Below are positions 8,020 through 9,095 of a stretch of 9,095 nucleotides of DNA, one piece after another. The notes below the pieces were generated by a model that was not told the origin of the DNA, ran no database searches, and saw only the letters and a program-made list of their open reading frames with translations. The translations under genes were made by a program, and so were the position numbers. Origin of the DNA: Flavipsychrobacter stenotrophus (GTDB lineage: Bacteria; Bacteroidota; Bacteroidia; Chitinophagales; Chitinophagaceae). The stretch is from positions 1 to 9,095 of the forward strand of contig CANCOG010000175.1 in the NCBI GenBank assembly GCA_947379685.1. The letters are read 5' to 3'. Numbering within the stretch: position 1 is the stretch's first letter; each line of letters opens with the position of its first letter.

Positions 8020-8031
8020 ATTGCATGCAAT
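8020..8031. promoter_or_regulatory. Perfect palindrome ATTGCATGCAAT, candidate operator
   Basis: The 12-bp sequence equals its own reverse complement and lies 41 bp upstream of the ThDP gene start. Half-sites are TTGCA / TGCAA. With no loop it cannot form a useful RNA hairpin, so a dimeric DNA-binding protein is the more natural reading. It shares its half-site with a second palindrome 41 bp away, centre to centre. Confidence 0.4.
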
Positions 8032-8060
8032 TTTTCGAAAAGTACAATAATTCCAATGGC

Positions 8061-8072
8061 TTGCATATGCAA
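8061..8072. promoter_or_regulatory. Perfect palindrome TTGCATATGCAA, candidate operator
   Basis: This second self-complementary 12-bp site has the same TTGCA / TGCAA half-sites as the one at 8020-8031, with two extra central bases. The centre-to-centre distance of 41 bp is close to four helical turns, so two bound dimers would lie on the same DNA face. It is 82 bp upstream of the ThDP gene and may control the minus-strand set. Confidence 0.4.
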
Positions 8073-8106
8073 ATATTTTTTCTTTTAGTTAATGTCCATA
8101 TTGTAT

Positions 8107-8135
8107 TAAAGTTAAATGTTATGTAATAAATCAAA
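8107..8135 (-). promoter_or_regulatory. Weak candidate promoter for the minus-strand three-gene set
   Basis: On the minus strand, TTTG (8135-8132) is followed after 17 bases by TAACTTTA (8114-8107), one mismatch from the Bacteroidota -7 consensus TAnnTTTG. Such short motifs are frequent in AT-rich DNA, so this is only a candidate. If it is real, both palindromes lie in the transcribed leader, downstream of the start point. Confidence 0.2.
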
Positions 8136-8217
8136 CTATTGATTAGAAGGAATAAGTTTCAATTGCTGCTTTCTTTATAGAAAATCATTCCATGTTTGTT
8201 GCGAAATTGTTTAATTT

Positions 8218-8254
8218 TTTGTCAATTTACTTCTTGCAGGAAGCTGTATTTTTG
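8218..8254 (+). promoter_or_regulatory. Candidate Bacteroidota promoter for the Mg2+-ATPase gene
   Basis: TATTTTTG at 8247-8254 fits the Bacteroidota -7 consensus TAnnTTTG exactly. A TTTG at 8218-8221 could be the -33 element, but the 25-base spacing is longer than the usual range of about 17-23. The box is 68 bp upstream of the ATPase start codon, a plausible leader length. The same octamer also occurs by chance elsewhere in the window (6023-6030), so the call is moderate. Confidence 0.35.
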
Positions 8255-8322
8255 TTTTACCTCTGTGCTGACGAAAGCGTTCATGCTTTTTCGTATTTTA
8301 CACTGGTCACTAAACAATCTAT

Positions 8323-9095
8323 ATGGAGCATTCAGAACGTAGTAGCTTTTGGCAGTTTAGCGTTCAGGATTGGTATAAGAAACTGGATAGCTCCGAACAA
8401 GGCATAACAAGGGCCGTTGCGGAAATACGTCTTCACGACCTTGGGCAGGTGAAAAAGCCACAGTCTGCCTTTAAAAAGGATTTCCGTTTATTCATCGGGC
8501 AATTCAAAAGCCCGCTCATGCTGCTACTTATTGGCGCAGTCATTTTGTCTTCTTTTCTGGGCGATACATCAGATGTGTTTATTATTCTGTTTATCGTAGT
8601 GTCCACCGGCCTGCTCAGTTTTTTCCAGGAGCGAAATGCAGGTAGGGTGGTGGAGCAGTTGCAATCTATGATTGCGCTGAAATGCTGTGTTTTGCGGGAG
8701 AGTAAGGAAGAAGAGGTAGTTGCTGCGACCATTGTTCCGGGCGATATAATCATATTGAAAGCCGGCGATATGATTCCGGCAGATTGCCTGATCATTGAAG
8801 CTAATGAATTGCACGCCAATGAAGCGAGCCTTACCGGCGAGTCTTATCCGGCAAGGAAGGAAGCAGGGGTGCTCGACGAGCATACGGAATTGGCAAAACG
8901 TGATAACTGCCTTTGGGAGGGCACCAACATAGTAAGTGGTAAAGCTAAAGCGCTTGTCATCAATACAGGCGACAATACCATATTCGGCGGGATAGCGCAA
9001 AGCGCAACGGCCACAGTGGAGACCACATTTGAAAAGGGCATAAAAGACTTCGGGTACTTTCTCATGAAAATCACCCTCGTGCTCTCGGTATTTAT
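8323..9095 (+). CDS. mgtA: Mg2+-importing P-type ATPase (MgtA/MgtB-like), 3'-partial
   Basis: The first 257 residues of a P-type cation pump are present and the frame is still open at the window end. An in-frame TAA at 8311-8313 lies just before the ATG at 8323, and the next in-frame ATG is well inside the conserved part, so this start is well supported. Residues about 15-50 are the cation-ATPase N-terminal region. Two membrane helices follow at about 64-80 and 84-101 (SPLMLLLIGAVILSSFLG, then DVFIILFIVVSTGLLSFF). The actuator domain carries PGDIIILKAGDMIPAD (139-154) and the dephosphorylation motif LTGES (170-174). LWEGTNIVSG (197-206), TGDNTIFGGIA (215-225) and FEKGIKDFGYFLMK (236-249) resemble MgtA/MgtB more than Ca2+ or heavy-metal pumps. 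The phosphorylation Asp (DKTGT) is beyond the window. It should move Mg2+ into the cell across the inner membrane. It is divergent from the ThDP gene and probably not part of that pathway. Confidence 0.85.
   Translation, partial: MEHSERSSFWQFSVQDWYKKLDSSEQGITRAVAEIRLHDLGQVKKPQSAFKKDFRLFIGQFKSPLMLLLIGAVILSSFLGDTSDVFIILFIVVSTGLLSFFQERNAGRVVEQLQSMIALKCCVLRESKEEEVVAATIVPGDIIILKAGDMIPADCLIIEANELHANEASLTGESYPARKEAGVLDEHTELAKRDNCLWEGTNIVSGKAKALVINTGDNTIFGGIAQSATATVETTFEKGIKDFGYFLMKITLVLSVF

Larger units (their letters stand above)
7980..8322. other. Divergent AT-rich intergenic control region
   Basis: This 343-bp gene-free stretch lies between the start of the ThDP gene (leftward) and the start of the Mg2+-ATPase gene (rightward). 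It is clearly more AT-rich than the coding sequence. It contains two 12-bp palindromes near the ThDP gene and one Bacteroidota-type promoter box near the ATPase gene, listed separately. A frame open on the plus strand at 8192-8407 overlaps the ATPase start and shows no family features. I see no riboswitch, tRNA or small RNA that I can support. Confidence 0.7.

Noticed and set aside
8170..8184. Small TTTCT / AGAAA inverted repeat with a 4-nt loop
   Set aside because: A 5-bp AT-only stem is expected by chance in this spacer.
8255..8322. Possible Mg2+-sensing leader (M-box or mgtL-like) before the ATPase gene
   Set aside because: The leader is short, and I could not find paired helices or a proline-rich leader peptide to support either.
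8192..8407. 71-codon plus-strand reading frame before and over the start of the Mg2+-ATPase gene, a possible leader peptide
   Set aside because: It overlaps the well-supported ATPase start in another frame, has no ribosome site or recognisable motif, and its hydrophobic composition follows from T-rich DNA.
8433..9074. Overlapping minus-strand reading frames of 76 to 143 codons inside the ATPase gene
   Set aside because: They are antisense to a clear P-type ATPase coding sequence with conserved motifs and show no family resemblance of their own.

Overview
The window looks like a chromosomal segment of a Bacteroidota member, possibly Chitinophagaceae-like. This rests on AT-rich spacers, no clear Shine-Dalgarno sequence before any start, one TAnnTTTG-type promoter box, and moderate-GC coding sequence. 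The assignment is an inference from style, not from a marker gene. No RNA genes, insertion sequences, CRISPR arrays or phage genes were seen.

Layout. Positions 2-3091 (+) hold most of a large signalling protein, cut at its 5' end. It has a class III cyclase domain of the soluble adenylyl cyclase (ADCY10-like) C2 type, then a P-loop ATPase and a long helical-repeat region. A perfect 19-bp hairpin at 3112-3153 separates it from a convergent three-gene set on the minus strand. In transcription order that set is a ThDP-dependent decarboxylase/acetolactate-synthase-like enzyme (7979-6048), an L-amino-acid-oxidase-like flavoenzyme (5987-4185) and a ketoacyl-ACP-synthase-III-like protein (4195-3167). 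The last two genes overlap by 11 bp. A 343-bp AT-rich divergent spacer (7980-8322) carries two perfect 12-bp palindromes 41 bp apart. It is followed by the 5' part of an MgtA-type Mg2+-importing P-type ATPase (8323 to the window end, +).

How the genes may work together. The minus-strand set reads as a small specialised-metabolite pathway. The flavoenzyme would deaminate an L-amino acid to a 2-keto acid. The ThDP enzyme would decarboxylate it and condense it with a second keto acid or aldehyde to give an acyloin. The KAS III-like protein would then act on that product, perhaps as an acyltransferase. This resembles, from memory, the xenocyloin pathway of Xenorhabdus (ThDP enzyme plus FabH-like proteins). 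The most striking detail is that the KAS III-like protein has Phe where the family has its catalytic Cys, while the His and Asn of the triad remain. The small cluster with this unusual enzyme is the best candidate for something undescribed. The cyclase and the Mg2+ pump appear to be independent neighbours.
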